From positions 1 to 7,046 of the forward strand of contig JAMJQV010000259.1 of the NCBI GenBank assembly GCA_023554435.1: a stretch of DNA of 7,046 nucleotides, in the 5' to 3' direction. How positions within the stretch are numbered: the first letter of the stretch is position 1; each line of letters opens with the position of its first letter. Shown in pieces: positions 6,897 to 7,046 of the stretch. The notes under the pieces are model-generated. The model had not been told where the DNA came from. It saw only the letters and a program-made list of their open reading frames with translations, and did no database searches. The position numbers and the translations under genes are program-made. This DNA comes from Gemmatimonadota bacterium. Lineage in GTDB: Bacteria > Gemmatimonadota > Gemmatimonadetes > Palauibacterales > Palauibacteraceae.

Positions 6897-7046
6897 TCAC
6901 GACGACTCGTCCCGGTCGAGCACGTAGACGTTCCGCTGCGCGGTCGGAAGAAGGACCATGTCGAATACGTTCACGTGGGGCGGCCGGGTGACCACGAAGT
7001 GGACGCAGTCGGCCACGTCGCCCGCCTCGAGAGGGTCGAATCCCTG
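6897..7046 (-). CDS. C-terminal fragment of an SDR-family oxidoreductase (5' end beyond window)
   Basis: The last 49 codons of a gene that enters from the right edge, ending in TGA at 6899-6897. The peptide begins QGFDPLEAGDVADCVHFVVT and continues RPPHVNVFDMVLLPTAQRN. This matches the C-terminal pattern of classical short-chain dehydrogenases of the YdfG / serine 3-dehydrogenase type, which end in xPLxxxDVAxxVxFxxTRPPHVNxxxxxxxPTxQ. The catalytic Tyr-Lys pair and the NAD(P)-binding Rossmann motif would lie outside the window, so the substrate cannot be judged. After the PTAQ motif there is a short tail, YVLDRDESS, somewhat longer than usual. The gene lies 151 bases upstream of the DUF4139 gene on the same strand. 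Co-transcription is possible but not shown. Confidence 0.85.
   Translation of the reverse strand, partial: QGFDPLEAGDVADCVHFVVTRPPHVNVFDMVLLPTAQRNVYVLDRDESS

Noticed and set aside
6809..6991. A 60-codon plus-strand frame near the right edge
   Set aside because: It overlaps the convincing SDR C-terminus on the other strand and has an Arg-rich, featureless product.

Overview
The window is GC-rich bacterial DNA. Every gene I can support reads on the minus strand, so transcription runs from right (7046) to left (1). The gene families fit a Gram-negative, envelope-rich bacterium: a DUF5916 outer-membrane barrel, a membrane-anchored TolB-like/TPR protein with an REFFRQLQERHV-type N-terminus, and an exported DUF4139 protein. 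My best guess is a Gemmatimonadota-like or related environmental lineage. That is inferred from family style only; there is no rRNA or marker gene here.

Layout in the direction of transcription. (1) 7046-6897 is the last 49 codons of a short-chain dehydrogenase/reductase (SDR), cut by the window edge. (2) 6896-6746 is a 151-base gap. It ends in a strong Shine-Dalgarno site that is partly inside a possible stem. (3) 6745-5297 is a complete 482-residue exported DUF4139 protein. (4) 5296-5110 holds a strong GC-rich hairpin (5220-5252), then a probable untranslated leader with a small GNRA-loop hairpin. (5) 5109-2803 is a 768-residue inner-membrane protein with three predicted membrane segments, a TolB/FlgO-like domain and a long TPR array. 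(6) 2802-2648 is a gap with a short hairpin touching the preceding stop codon. (7) 2647-1 is a DUF5916 protein: signal peptide, CBM9-like domain and TonB-receptor-like barrel. It is open to the left edge and lacks only its last few dozen residues.

The main start-site conclusion is that the TPR and DUF5916 genes probably both begin at GTG codons. Each GTG sits in nearly the same 11-base element, GAGGAC(A/T)CGTG, and codon third-position GC rises at both points. Longer in-frame starts exist (5217 and 2731) but look worse.

The three larger proteins all act at or beyond the inner membrane, so they may form an envelope-related group. None has a defined biochemical activity that can be read from the sequence. 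I see no mobile element, CRISPR array, tRNA or rRNA, and no convincing sign of a new defence or biosynthetic system. The most interesting signals are the RNA-level structures around gene boundaries and a two-cysteine linker in the DUF5916 protein.
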